Source: CAVZVZ01 sp963778895 (lineage in GTDB: Bacteria; Actinomycetota; Acidimicrobiia; Acidimicrobiales; Acidimicrobilacustridaceae). Taken from it: a stretch of 64,000 nt of DNA. Numbering within the stretch: position 1 is the first letter of the stretch; each line of letters opens with the position of its first letter. The position numbers and the translations under genes were made by a program. Location of the stretch: positions 73,095-137,094 of the forward strand of contig CAVZVZ010000004.1 of assembly GCA_963778895.1 (NCBI GenBank), given 5' to 3'. This document shows, piece by piece, positions 25,273 to 34,169 of the stretch. The notes under the pieces are model-generated. The model saw only the letters and a list, made by a program, of their open reading frames with translations, ran no database searches and had not been told where the DNA came from.

Positions 25273-26464
25273 TTAGGCCGCGAGGCGCACCGGTAGCTGC
25301 TTGAACCCGTTGTTCAGGTTCGAGCGCACCCGCACCGGGTCGCCCGTGAGCTCGATCGTGCCGAAGCTGGCGAGCAGCTCCTCGAAGAAGACCCGGCCCT
25401 CGAGCCGGGCCAGGTGCACCCCGAGACAGAAGTGCTCGGCGATCCCGAACGCCAGGTGCGGGATTGGGGTGGCGGTGGATGTCGAAGGCCTGCGAGTCGG
25501 CGAAGACGTCCTCGTCGCGGTTGGCGGACGTGTAGTACATCGCCACCTTGTCGCCGGCGGGAATGGTCGACCCCGTGCAGCTCGGTGTCGGCCGTGGTGG
25601 TGCGCCGGAAGTAGTGCAGCGGGTTGGCCCACCGCAGGATTTCCTCGACCGCGCCCGGCATCAGTCTCGGGTCGGCGCGAAGCTCGGCGAGCTGGTCGGG
25701 ATGCTGCAACAGCGCATGCAGACCCGACGACAGCATCGTCTTGGTCGTGTCGTTGCCCGCGGTCACGAGCTGCACGAAGAAGCTGCCGAAGTCGACGTCG
25801 GTCATCGGTGCGCCGGCGAACTCCGATTCGAGGATCAGCGTGGTGAGGTCTTCACGGGGCGGTTGCGAGCGGCGATCGGCCGCGAACTCGATGGCGTACA
25901 TCGCCATCTCGATGCTGCCCGAGTAGTCGTCCTCGCCGGCGAGGTCGGGATCCTGCGTGCTGGTGTTGCGCTCCGCCAGCTCGTGGATGTGGCCCCAGTC
26001 CTTCTCGGGTAGACCCATGAGCTGACCGATGACCCGCGTCGGCAGACCGGCGGTGACGTCGTGGACGAACTCGACCTCGCCCCGCTCGGCGGCGTCGCGC
26101 ATCAGTTCGCGACAGATGGCGCGGATCTGCGGTTCCATCGTCGCGATCACGCGTGGCCTTGAAGCTGTCGGCCAGGGGCTGGCGATAGGCGACGTGTTTC
26201 GGTGGGTCCATCGCCAGCAACATCATGCGCATCATCTCGAGGCTCTCGGGCGTGAGGTCCTCGAGGACTACGCCGCCTTCGCTCGCGGAGAACAGGTTCG
26301 GCTCCCGTGCGACGGTGACGACGTCGGCGTGGCGCAGCACTGCCCAGAACCCGGGCTCGCCCTCCATCTCCTGCCACGCGACGGGTGTGGTGCGCGCGCA
26401 GCTCGGCCAGCAGCTCGTGCGGCACCCCATCGACGAACAGATCCGGATCAGCGAGTGTGGTCAT
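25273..26464 (-). pseudogene. Cytochrome P450, frameshifted
   Basis: About 397 residues after bridging four one-base indels (near 25465, 25575, 26152 and 26395). Segments seen: PVAWQEMEGEPGFWAVLRH, the C-helix region MDPPKHVAYRQPLADSFK, I-helix QLVTAGNDTTKTMLSSGLHA with the acid-alcohol pair, K-helix VEEILRW (ExxR) and heme loop LAFGIAEHFCLGVHLARLEG. It resembles the CYP125/142/124-like group that hydroxylates sterol or alkyl chains, by inference only. The start (26464) lies 4 nt after the stop of the upstream aldo/keto reductase, so they share a transcript. Confidence 0.82.
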
Positions 26465-26468
26465 GGCG

Positions 26469-27449
26469 TCAGAAGTGGCCGGCGATGGCGTGAGGAACGT
26501 AGGGCTCCTCGAGCCGCTTGACCTCGTCCTCGGTCAACTCGAGTTGCTCGGCGGCCAACGCATCATCGAGATGGACCTGCTTGGTGGCGCCGACGATGGG
26601 CGCGGTCACGTCTTCCTTGGTCAGCAGCCAGGCCAGTGCGACCTGCGCCATGGGCACCCCGCGCTCACCCGCGATTTCCGCCACGCGATCGACGACGTCG
26701 AAGTCGCTGGGCTCGGTGTAGAGGAACTCGGAGAACGCGTCGGTCTCGGACCGAGTGGTGCGCTTCTCACCGTCACGGGTGCGGTTGCCGGCGAGGAGGC
26801 CGCGTGCGAGCGGGCTCCAGGGGATCACACCCACTCCCTGGTCGCGACAAAGCGGGATCATCTCGCGCTCTTCCTCGCGGTAGATCAAGTTGTAGTGGTT
26901 CTGCATCGACACGAACTTCGTCCAGCCGTTTCGCTCGGCCACGTGTTGCGCCTTGGCGAACTGCCACGCGTACATGCTGCTCGCGCCGATGTAGCGTGCC
27001 TTGCCCGACCGCACCACGTCGTGCAGTGCCTCCATCGTCTCCTCTATCGGTGTGCGGTGGTCCCAGCGATGAATCTGATAGAGGTCGACATAGTCCACGC
27101 CGAGTCGGCCGAGCGACGCGTCGATCGCGGCCAGGATGTGCTTTCGCGAAAGACCACCGCCGTTCTCGCCTGGTGTCATCGGCATGAACACTTTGGTCGC
27201 GAGCACCACCTCGTCGCGGGTCAGCAGCTTGCCGAGCAGCCGACCCGTGACCTCCTCGCTCGCGCCATGCGAGTAGGTATCGGCGGTGTCGAAGAAGGTG
27301 ATGCCTCCATCGACCGCGGCCCGAACGATCGGCTCGGCTTCGCTCTCGTCGAGCGCCCATGCCCGATCGGGATGCTTGCCGAACGACATCATGCCGAGAC
27401 AGACGCGCGAGACGCGCAGACCGGTGTTCCCGAGATTGACGTATTTCAT
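26469..27449 (-). CDS. Aldo/keto reductase
   Basis: A 326-residue AKR of the YajO/KefF-type TIM-barrel group: YVNLGNTGLRVSRVCLGMMS, catalytic Asp and Tyr in FFDTADTYSHGASEEVTG, Lys in VLATKVFMPM, His in VDLYQIHRWDHRTPIEETME, and NADPH-binding VIPWSPLARGLL and IVGATKQVHLDDAL. It reduces an aldehyde or ketone with NADPH. TAGCGT lies 7 nt before the ATG, so it begins a leaderless operon with the P450. Together they could oxidise and reduce the same hydrophobic substrate. Confidence 0.92.
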   Translation of the reverse strand: MKYVNLGNTGLRVSRVCLGMMSFGKHPDRAWALDESEAEPIVRAAVDGGITFFDTADTYSHGASEEVTGRLLGKLLTRDEVVLATKVFMPMTPGENGGGLSRKHILAAIDASLGRLGVDYVDLYQIHRWDHRTPIEETMEALHDVVRSGKARYIGASSMYAWQFAKAQHVAERNGWTKFVSMQNHYNLIYREEEREMIPLCRDQGVGVIPWSPLARGLLAGNRTRDGEKRTTRSETDAFSEFLYTEPSDFDVVDRVAEIAGERGVPMAQVALAWLLTKEDVTAPIVGATKQVHLDDALAAEQLELTEDEVKRLEEPYVPHAIAGHF

Positions 27450-27470
27450 GGTTGCGACGCTATCCGGCTG

Positions 27471-29069
27471 TCACGCAAGGGCAAAGCCTTCATAGTCGTT
27501 GGCCGCCACGGCCTCGCACTTCTCGACGTACGGCGGAAAACCGAGCAATGGCATGAACACGCGCGGCTTGCCAGGCACGTTCGCGCCGAGATACCACGAA
27601 TTGCAGGTCGGATAGAGCGTCAGGGACGCGACCGCGTTGACGTAGTCGACCCACTGATCTTGCGCGTCGACCTCGGCTTCGATCCGGCTGTAGTCGTGGT
27701 CGCGCAGGTACGTGATGCAGTCCGAGATGAACTCGACGTGGTGCTCGATGGAAACGACCATGTTCGTCAGCACGGACGGGCTGCCCGGCCCGGTGACGAT
27801 GAACAGATTGGGGAACCCGGCCACGCCCAGCCCGAGATAGGTCCGCGGGCCGGCCTGCCACGCGTCGCGCAGGGTCGTGCCGTCTCTGCCCTTTACGTCG
27901 ACAGCGAGGAGTGGGCCGGTCATGGCGTCGAAGCCGGTGGCGAACACGACGACATCGAGCGGGTAGTCGACCCCTCCGGCGCGAATGCCGTCAGGCGTGA
28001 TGCGCTCGATGGCGTCGCTGCTCACATCGACGAGGTGGACGTTCGGCCGGTTGAACGTGGCGTAGTAGCCGGTGTCGACGCAGAGTCGCTTGCACCCGAT
28101 CACCGTCGTCGGCGAGAGCAGCGCGGCGACTTCCGGATCGTCGACGATGGCGCGGATCTTGTCGCGCACGTAGTCGGCTGCGAGCTCGTTCGCGGCCGGG
28201 TCGAACAGCAGGTCGCCGAACGCGCCGAGGAACTGCAGGCCACCGCGTTCCCACCGGGTGTCGAACTCGCGCTGGCGTTCGTCGGGTGCGGAGGCCGTGG
28301 CGAACGATTCGTTGCCGGGCGTGCGCGATCCGAAGGCGACCATCGACTGCCGATTGCGGGCGCGAAGCCCGGCGTAGTCGGCCTTGACCGCAGCTTGCTC
28401 GTCAGGGTCGAGCTCGCGGTTGTGCGCGGGCACGGCGTAGCTCGCCGTGCGTTGGAAGACGAAGAGCTCCTCGGCCTGCTCGGCGATGATCGGGATGGAC
28501 TGTATGGCTGACGATCCGGTGCCGATGACGCCGACACGCATGCCGCGGAAGTCGACGCCCTCGTGCGGCCACGCGCCCGTGTGATACGTCGCGCCTCGGA
28601 AGCTGTCACGTCCGTCGAAGTCCGGGATGTTGGTGGACGACAGGCACCCCGTGGCCATGACGAAGAACTGGGCGCGGTATTCGTCACCGCTGTCGGTGCG
28701 AACCGTCCAGCGTCCGTCGGCATCGTCGAAGGTGGCGGCGACGACTCGGGTCCCGAACTCGATGTCGCGTCGCAGGTCGAAGCGATCGGCGACGTGTTCG
28801 AGGTAGCGCAGGATCTCGGGTTGCGTCGCGTAGCGCTCGGACCACTCCCACTCCTGTTGGAGCTCCTCGGAGAAACCGTACGAGTACTCCATGCTCTCTA
28901 CGTCACAACGCGCACCCGGATACCGATTCCAGTACCAGGTGCCGCCGACGCCGTCACCGGCTTCGACAACCTGGGTGGTGAGCCCGAGACCGCGAAGGCG
29001 GTGGAGCAGATAGAGCCCGGCGAAGCCCGCTCCGACCACGACGGCATCGACATCTCGCTGATCGGCCAT
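27471..29069 (-). CDS. Flavin-containing (Baeyer-Villiger type) monooxygenase
   Basis: A 532-residue class B flavin monooxygenase. FAD-binding VDAVVVGAGFAGLYLLHRLR opens the protein, then GVGGTWYWNRYPGARCDVES. The Baeyer-Villiger fingerprint FxGxxxHxxxWP is met by FRGATYHTGAWP (about residue 165), followed by the NADP-binding MRVGVIGTGSSAIQSIP and VVFATGFDAMTGPLL. It inserts oxygen into ketones to give esters or lactones. Starts at 29069 or 29075 are possible; 29069 is favoured because a TAGGCT element lies 9 nt upstream. Divergent from the P450 at 29103 with a 33-bp gap, so both may act on one substrate. Confidence 0.9.
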   Translation of the reverse strand: MADQRDVDAVVVGAGFAGLYLLHRLRGLGLTTQVVEAGDGVGGTWYWNRYPGARCDVESMEYSYGFSEELQQEWEWSERYATQPEILRYLEHVADRFDLRRDIEFGTRVVAATFDDADGRWTVRTDSGDEYRAQFFVMATGCLSSTNIPDFDGRDSFRGATYHTGAWPHEGVDFRGMRVGVIGTGSSAIQSIPIIAEQAEELFVFQRTASYAVPAHNRELDPDEQAAVKADYAGLRARNRQSMVAFGSRTPGNESFATASAPDERQREFDTRWERGGLQFLGAFGDLLFDPAANELAADYVRDKIRAIVDDPEVAALLSPTTVIGCKRLCVDTGYYATFNRPNVHLVDVSSDAIERITPDGIRAGGVDYPLDVVVFATGFDAMTGPLLAVDVKGRDGTTLRDAWQAGPRTYLGLGVAGFPNLFIVTGPGSPSVLTNMVVSIEHHVEFISDCITYLRDHDYSRIEAEVDAQDQWVDYVNAVASLTLYPTCNSWYLGANVPGKPRVFMPLLGFPPYVEKCEAVAANDYEGFALA

Positions 29070-29102
29070 GCGCATCGGAGCCTAGAGCGGCAATATGCGG
29101 GA

Positions 29103-30299
29103 GTGGAACCTGAAACCAACCCGTTCGCGCAGATGGACCCCGAGATGGCGGCTCATCCCCAGCCCATGTTCAAGGCGATCCGAGCAACCGACCCGGTGCT
29201 CGCCGTCGAGGGCGTCGGCGTGGTGCTGGCACGGAAGGCCGAGATCGACGAGGCGTTCCGTCACCCGGAGATCTTCTCGTCGAACATGTCGGCGGTGGAC
29301 CTGAAGAACATCCGACCGCTGATCCCGCTGCAGATCGACCCACCGGCGCACAAGGGGTTCCGCAAGATCCTCGACCCGATCTTCGCCCCACGACAGATGG
29401 CCCTTCTCGAAGAACCGTTGACCGCGCTCGTCAACGACTTGATCGACGGGTTCATCGACCGCGACGACATCGACTTCGCCGCCGACTTCTCCGTGCCGTT
29501 CCCGTCGCAGGTGTTCCTGACCCTGCTCGGACTCCCCCTCGACGAACTGCCGCGCTTTCTCGCCATGAAGGACGGCATCATCCGGCCGGACCAGGCCTCG
29601 GGCGCGGCGTGGGGCAGCGAGGCGATGCACGAGCATCAACGCGCGACCGCGCTGTCGATCTACGACTACTTCGAGGAAGTGCTCGACGAACGTACGGCGT
29701 CGCGACGCGACGACCTCCTGTCGCGCTTTCTCGACACCGAGGTCGACGGCCAGAAGCTTTCGCGCGAGGACATCCTCGACATCTGCTTCCTGTTGTTGAT
29801 CGCCGGGCTCGACACCGTGACCGCGACGCTCGACTGCATGTTCGCGTTCTTGGCGCAGCACCCCGATCATCGTCGGCAGATCGTCGCGGACCCGTCGGTG
29901 ATTCCTGCCGCTATCGAGGAGCTCCTGCGTTGGGAGACTCCGGTCATGGGTGTGGCGCGCGTTGCTGTCGAGGAGACGAGCCTTGGCGGGTGCCCGATCC
30001 ACCGCGACGACCAGGTGATGGTGATGCTGGGGTCGGCCAACACCGATGAGGCGGAGTTCGACGACGCCGACGAGGTTCGCTTCGACCGCGAGACCAACCG
30101 CCACCTCGCCTTCGGAGGCGGCGTGCATCGGTGCCTCGGTTCTCACCTGGCTCGCCAGGAGCTGCGGATCGCCCTGCGGGAATGGCATCGGCGCATCCCC
30201 GAGTACGGCGTGGCGCCCGGCGCGACGCTGACGTACACGTCGGGCATTCGGTCGATCGATTCGTTTCCCATGACGATCAGGGGAGGAGGCTCGGCATGA
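29103..30299 (+). CDS. Cytochrome P450
   Basis: A 398-residue soluble P450. Visible elements are NPFAQMDPEMAAHPQPMF, LQIDPPAHKGFRKILDPIFA, I-helix LLLIAGLDTVTATLDCMFAF, K-helix EELLRWETPVMG (ExxR) and heme loop FGGGVHRCLGSHLARQELR. It uses ferredoxin-type electron donors, none of which are encoded here. The GTG start was chosen because CAATAT sits 6 nt upstream and the domain begins directly; longer frames upstream are antisense to the BVMO gene. Intact, in contrast to the P450 at 25273. Confidence 0.92.
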   Translation: MEPETNPFAQMDPEMAAHPQPMFKAIRATDPVLAVEGVGVVLARKAEIDEAFRHPEIFSSNMSAVDLKNIRPLIPLQIDPPAHKGFRKILDPIFAPRQMALLEEPLTALVNDLIDGFIDRDDIDFAADFSVPFPSQVFLTLLGLPLDELPRFLAMKDGIIRPDQASGAAWGSEAMHEHQRATALSIYDYFEEVLDERTASRRDDLLSRFLDTEVDGQKLSREDILDICFLLLIAGLDTVTATLDCMFAFLAQHPDHRRQIVADPSVIPAAIEELLRWETPVMGVARVAVEETSLGGCPIHRDDQVMVMLGSANTDEAEFDDADEVRFDRETNRHLAFGGGVHRCLGSHLARQELRIALREWHRRIPEYGVAPGATLTYTSGIRSIDSFPMTIRGGGSA

Positions 30300-30317
30300 A
30301 CCAGCGTTCGCGGTTGC

Positions 30318-31343
30318 TCAGGTGGTCTCGACCCGTCCGTCGGCGTGACGGGCGAATCGCTTGGCATCCTGTGGGTGCACGGGATCGTCGGTGGGCCACG
30401 GCCAGCCGCCGAACCCGGTGGCGCGATAGTCGGTGAAGGCCTGTTCGATCTCGGCCTTGGTGTTCATCACGAAGGGGCCGTACTGCGCGACGGGCTCGCC
30501 GATCGGCCGGCCTTGCAGGACGAGGGCTTCGGCACCGTAGACGCCGCCCGCGATGGTGACGGGCTCGTCGGGGCGCACGACGGCGCCCGTCTTGGCCTCG
30601 AGGTGGTGCTCGCCGACCAGGATCGATCCCTCGAACACGTAGAGGGTGCGGACGGTCTCGGGCGTGGCCGCCGGCGGCACCGTCCATTCCGCGCCAGGTT
30701 CGGAGACGATGTGCCAGATGGCAACGTCGGCCTCGGGGCGCGAGGCCCACGAGTTGGGTGGGCCAGCAGGGGGCTGAAGGCCTTCGAGCGGGCCGGCGAT
30801 CACGGTCACCTCCGTCGCACGACCCGCGCTGTCGGTCGCGCCATGACGCGGGATCTCGTGGTCCCACAGCATCGTGAAGTAGGGGTCGACCATCTTGGCG
30901 TCGGCCGGGAGGTTCAACCAGATCTGGAACAGCTCGCAGGGGTTCGGGCCCTCGCGGTCGAGAAGCGGGAACATCTCGCAGTGCACGATGCCGGACCCGG
31001 CGGTGAGCCATTGCACGTCGCCGCGACCGAAGCGAGCGGTGGCGCCGAGCGAGTCGGAATGATCGACGTAACCCTGACGCACGAAGGTGACGGTTTCGAA
31101 GCCGCGGTGCGGGTGCTGCGGGAAGCCGGGCACGGTGCTGCCGTGGTACATGCGCCAGCCGTCGGCGCCTTCGAAGTCCATGCCGATGTCGCGGGCTTCG
31201 AGCGATGCATTGGGCCCCATGTGCTCGTTCGCCTCGGGGTACTTGTCGAGGTGGTGAACGCAGAAGAGGAAGGGGTCGACGGTCGGCCACTGGAAATCGA
31301 GGGGGACGGTCTGCAGGACAGGGCCGCTCGTGAGGTTCGGCAT
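30318..31343 (-). CDS. Pirin-family cupin protein
   Basis: A 341-residue pirin with two cupin domains. The N-terminal one carries the metal site in PQHPHRGFETVTFV (His-x-His) and later TAGSGIVHCEMFP (His and Glu); the C-terminal domain lacks ligands, as usual. Pirins include quercetin 2,3-dioxygenases and transcription cofactors, and the role here is unknown. TAGCCT lies exactly 6 nt before the ATG, inside the end of the upstream winged-helix gene. It is convergent with the P450 gene, 18 bp away. Confidence 0.9.
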   Translation of the reverse strand: MPNLTSGPVLQTVPLDFQWPTVDPFLFCVHHLDKYPEANEHMGPNASLEARDIGMDFEGADGWRMYHGSTVPGFPQHPHRGFETVTFVRQGYVDHSDSLGATARFGRGDVQWLTAGSGIVHCEMFPLLDREGPNPCELFQIWLNLPADAKMVDPYFTMLWDHEIPRHGATDSAGRATEVTVIAGPLEGLQPPAGPPNSWASRPEADVAIWHIVSEPGAEWTVPPAATPETVRTLYVFEGSILVGEHHLEAKTGAVVRPDEPVTIAGGVYGAEALVLQGRPIGEPVAQYGPFVMNTKAEIEQAFTDYRATGFGGWPWPTDDPVHPQDAKRFARHADGRVETT

Positions 31344-31347
31344 GGGC

Positions 31348-32014
31348 TCAGGCTAAAGGCACCGCGCTCCTGTTCGGGATACCAACTCGCGGGATCGTCG
31401 ACCAGCACCGGATCGACGGGGAGCTCGGCCGATTCGAACGGGACCGCGCTGGGGGCGCCGAGGCCGCCGCGCGGGCCGCTTCCGTGGCGACCGGGACGGA
31501 TGCGGAAGCCGGGTGCCAGCTCGTAGACACCGCGGGCGGGACGGCGCAGGCGGCCTTTTCGCAGCTCGTAGGCCATGGCGTCGGCGAGAGCTTTGACGGG
31601 TTGGTCGGAGGCGACGACGTACCCGTGGAGGTGGAGGAGGGCGTGCAGTTGATCGAGGCGGAGCCGTCCGTAGCGACGGAACAGGGCGAGGCAGGCCGAA
31701 CGAAGCGGGCGACCGCCGAGGCGGTGAGGGTCGACGCCGAACGGTGGCAGGGGTGGTTGGTCGTCGTTCGGCGGGCGACGGCCGTGGCACCAGTCGACGC
31801 GCGGCCAGAGACGGTCGCGGATCTCGGCGAGCTCGCTGGTGATGCGCTCGCGCTGTTCGACCAACGTCTGGAGCTCGTCGTCGAGCATTGCCAGGGCGGC
31901 GAACAGCTCCTCGCGTCGGGTGTGCAAGCGCAAGCGAGCTCCGCGATTGAGGCGCGCGGTGTAGCGCATCGCGAACTCGCCGTGCGGACGGTCGGGGGTC
32001 GAAGCAAGTGCCAC
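31348..32014 (-). pseudogene. Hypothetical coiled-coil/winged-helix protein, probable late frameshift
   Basis: About 220 residues. An N-terminal coiled coil (ELFAALAMLDDELQTLVEQR, then RITSELAEIRDRL) leads to a probable winged-helix domain PLRSACLALFRRYGRLRLDQ to LRKGRLRRPARGVYELAPGF. Similar proteins accompany plasmid or chromosome loci in actinobacteria, but none is named. The frame stays open far into the pirin gene; a one-base slip near 31370 would give a stop at 31348, four bases before pirin, which is more plausible. Start GTG 32014 follows GAAAGGGA. It is divergent from a P450 across a region holding a 52-nt hairpin. Confidence 0.55.
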
Positions 32015-32145
32015 GGCGGTCCCTTTCTTGTTGGTGCGATGAAGGACCGGCGGCGGTCGAGCTTTCGTACAGTCTCGCGGGGTGGTGTGACAGCGGCGTC
32101 GCGACCCCCGCCCCGCCCCCGCCCCTCCCTCACCACACCGCACAC

Positions 32146-32197
32146 TTTTGGCCGGTAGGCATCGAATCGGCACCGAATCGGTGCCTACGGGCCAAAA
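32146..32197. repeat. 52-nt near-perfect inverted repeat
   Basis: Arms of 24 nt pair around a 4-nt loop: TTTTGGCC and GGCCAAAA at the outside, then GTAGGCATCGAATCG against CGAATCGGTGCCTAC, with two mismatches and one G-T pair. It lies in the 257-bp gap between divergent genes (starts 32014 and 32272). The outer T and A runs are inside the stem, so there is no terminator tail. It also contains a CGAATCGG direct repeat. Confidence 0.85.
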
Positions 32198-32271
32198 CGT
32201 GGGGAGGGTGAGAGAGGGAGGTGGGGCGGAGCGATCGGCCGGTGGGCACGGCGTGATGGCATCCTCTCCCC

Positions 32272-33617
32272 ATGACGCGGCCGGAGATCGACCCGATGCC
32301 GCCCATCGCCACCGGTGTCGGGTTGCCGTGGGACGTACCGGTCGACGACCCGGTTGAAACGCTCGGCCCAGGTACGGGCCGAGCTGGGCGACACCTTCGT
32401 CGTCGACAGCGGCCCCGATCGATACCTGTTCACCTTCTCACCCGAAGGCGTCGCCAACTTCTACGCGCTGCCCGAGGAGCAGGCCTCCAAGGGCCTCGCC
32501 GACTGGCGCATGTTGCGCCGCAAGATCCCCGACGAGCTCTTCGACGGCCGCCGCACGCTCCCCCACGAGCTGTTCGGCCGCGATGACGTCGCCACCTACC
32601 TCGACAACGTCGATCGCGCCCTCGACACCACGCTCGACGAGCTCGGCGGAACGCGGACCGTCGACGTGTTCGCCCTCACCCGCCGACTCGGCCATCGTGT
32701 CGGCCTGGCGTCGTGGGGCGGACCCGGGACGACCACCGGCGAACGCTTCGAGGTCCTCACCGCCGCGCTCGACACACTCGACGGCGCCGACGCGTTCGTC
32801 CATCCCGACGCGATGGCCGCCGTTGCCGCGTCCGACAAGGCCGCGGAGCGCGCCGCGCTCGCCGTCATCACCGAACAGATCGGCATCGCGCTCGACGAAC
32901 TGCCCGGCAACGAAGCCGACCACCCGCTGTTCACCCGCATCGCCGGCGCGTGGGACGGCGAACCCTCGACCACTCGCCGTCACGGTGTCGCGCACGACGT
33001 CGCCCTCGTGCACATCGCCTCGATGTCGAACCTGTTCGCCGCGCTGGGTTGGGCCCTGGTCGACCTCATGAACCACCCCGCCGAGCAAGCACGCCTTCGA
33101 GAGGGCGACCGCGCTCGCGCCGAGCAGTGCGCACTCGAGTCCACCCGACTCGCGCAACGCAGCATCATGTCGCGCTACACGTTGGCGCCGTTCGACCTCA
33201 CCGTCAGCGCGCGGACAAGCCACCGCGTGCCGGCCGGCATCACCGTCGCGACGCTGCTCCCGCTGACCAACACGACCGCGGCGCCCGGCCTCGACACCTG
33301 GGATCCCGACCGCTGGAACAAGCGACGACTCGCCGACACCTCACAGCTCGCCGCGCTCGAGCTCGTCACCGCCTTCGGCCATGGCTCCCACACGTGCCCG
33401 GCCCAGCCCTTCTCGCTCGCCACGATGACCCGGGCGGTCATCGGCCTGTTCTCCACGCTTCGACCTCGTCCCCGAGTGGTCCACGCCACCACGGCCGGTC
33501 CCGGCGCAGATCGGCGGCGTAGCCCGAGCAGCCGAGCCCTGCCCCGCCCGCATCACGCGCGCTCACTTCTCGAGTCGGAGGCGGGACACGTCGACGGGAA
33601 CGGGGAGGACGCTGTGA
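32272..33617 (+). pseudogene. Cytochrome P450 with non-canonical I-helix, two frameshifts
   Basis: About 440 residues after bridging indels near 32362 (inserted G) and 33463. The heme loop is FGHGSHTCPAQPFS, and an ExxR is seen in ALESTRLAQRS. The I-helix region reads VHIASMSNLFAALGWALVDL: the usual acid-Thr pair (AGxDT or similar) is replaced by Ser-Asn, as in P450s that rearrange peroxides or use pre-oxidised substrates (CYP7/8-type). C-terminal residues after PVPAQIGGVARAAEP are doubtful; a TGA at 33615 is assumed. The ATG has a weak CATCCT 6 nt upstream. The adjoining 52-nt hairpin may control it. Confidence 0.75.
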
Positions 33618-33757
33618 TCCGATTGTCGTTCGAGCCAGCAGCCGTCTTCACGCGGTACGACGAGCACGAACCCGGTCGTCCAGGACGACAGGTACGGGTT
33701 CCAGACCTCGACGGGTGCACCCGGCGTGATGTCAGGGGAGTAGCGGTCGTTCGGCAT
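33563..33757 (-). CDS. Small conserved hypothetical protein
   Basis: A 64-residue protein starting MPNDRYSPDITPGAPVEVWN, with a beta-rich core (SSWTTGFVLVVPREDGCWLE and a final SVLPVPVDVSRLRLEK). It resembles tiny SH3-like proteins scattered through actinobacterial genomes. Its start overlaps the end of the REC-only gene by 26 bp, which suggests co-translation with the two-component system. The 3' end overlaps the convergent P450. Function unknown. Confidence 0.65.
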   Translation of the reverse strand: MPNDRYSPDITPGAPVEVWNPYLSSWTTGFVLVVPREDGCWLERQSDHSVLPVPVDVSRLRLEK

Positions 33758-34130
33758 GAAATCGATCCAAGGTGGCGATGAGCTCGGACAGACGAAAGGG
33801 CTTGCTCAAGAACGCGTCGGCACCGGCCGCCATGACGTGTTCACGATCCAAGGGTGAGTTGCGGGCACTGATGGCGATGATCGGTCCGGTCCAGCCGTCC
33901 CGCCGGAACTGGCGACACACCTCGATGCCGTCCGGGTGCGGGATCATGACATCGAGCACCGCTGCGCTGGGTCCGCGTTCCCGCATGGCGGACAGCGCGG
34001 CGTCGCCGGTTCCGGTCACGATCGAGTCGAAGCCGGCGCGACCGAGCATGCGACGGATGAGCGCCGCCAGCTTCTCGTCGTCCTCGACGACCAGCACGAC
34101 GGGCAACGGCGGTGGATACCGGGCCTCCAT
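33732..34130 (-). CDS. REC-only response regulator
   Basis: A 132-residue stand-alone receiver domain: VVLVVEDDEKLAALIRRMLG with the acidic pocket, phosphoacceptor Asp in PSAAVLDVMIPHPDGIEVC, Thr/Ser switch in IIAISARNSP and Lys in AFLSKPFRLSELIATLD. No output domain. It may be a phosphate sink or phosphorelay carrier for the kinase encoded 40 bp upstream. CATCAT lies 6 nt before the ATG, so it may also have its own leaderless promoter. The small hypothetical gene follows with overlap. Confidence 0.85.
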   Translation of the reverse strand: MEARYPPPLPVVLVVEDDEKLAALIRRMLGRAGFDSIVTGTGDAALSAMRERGPSAAVLDVMIPHPDGIEVCRQFRRDGWTGPIIAISARNSPLDREHVMAAGADAFLSKPFRLSELIATLDRFHAERPLLP

Positions 34131-34169
34131 GACCGCATGATGCGCTCCGCTCCATAAGAGAGCGGTGAG

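Noticed and set aside
32146..32197. The 52-nt hairpin as an intrinsic terminator
   Set aside because: Its A and T runs are paired inside the stem and it lies between divergent, not convergent, starts.
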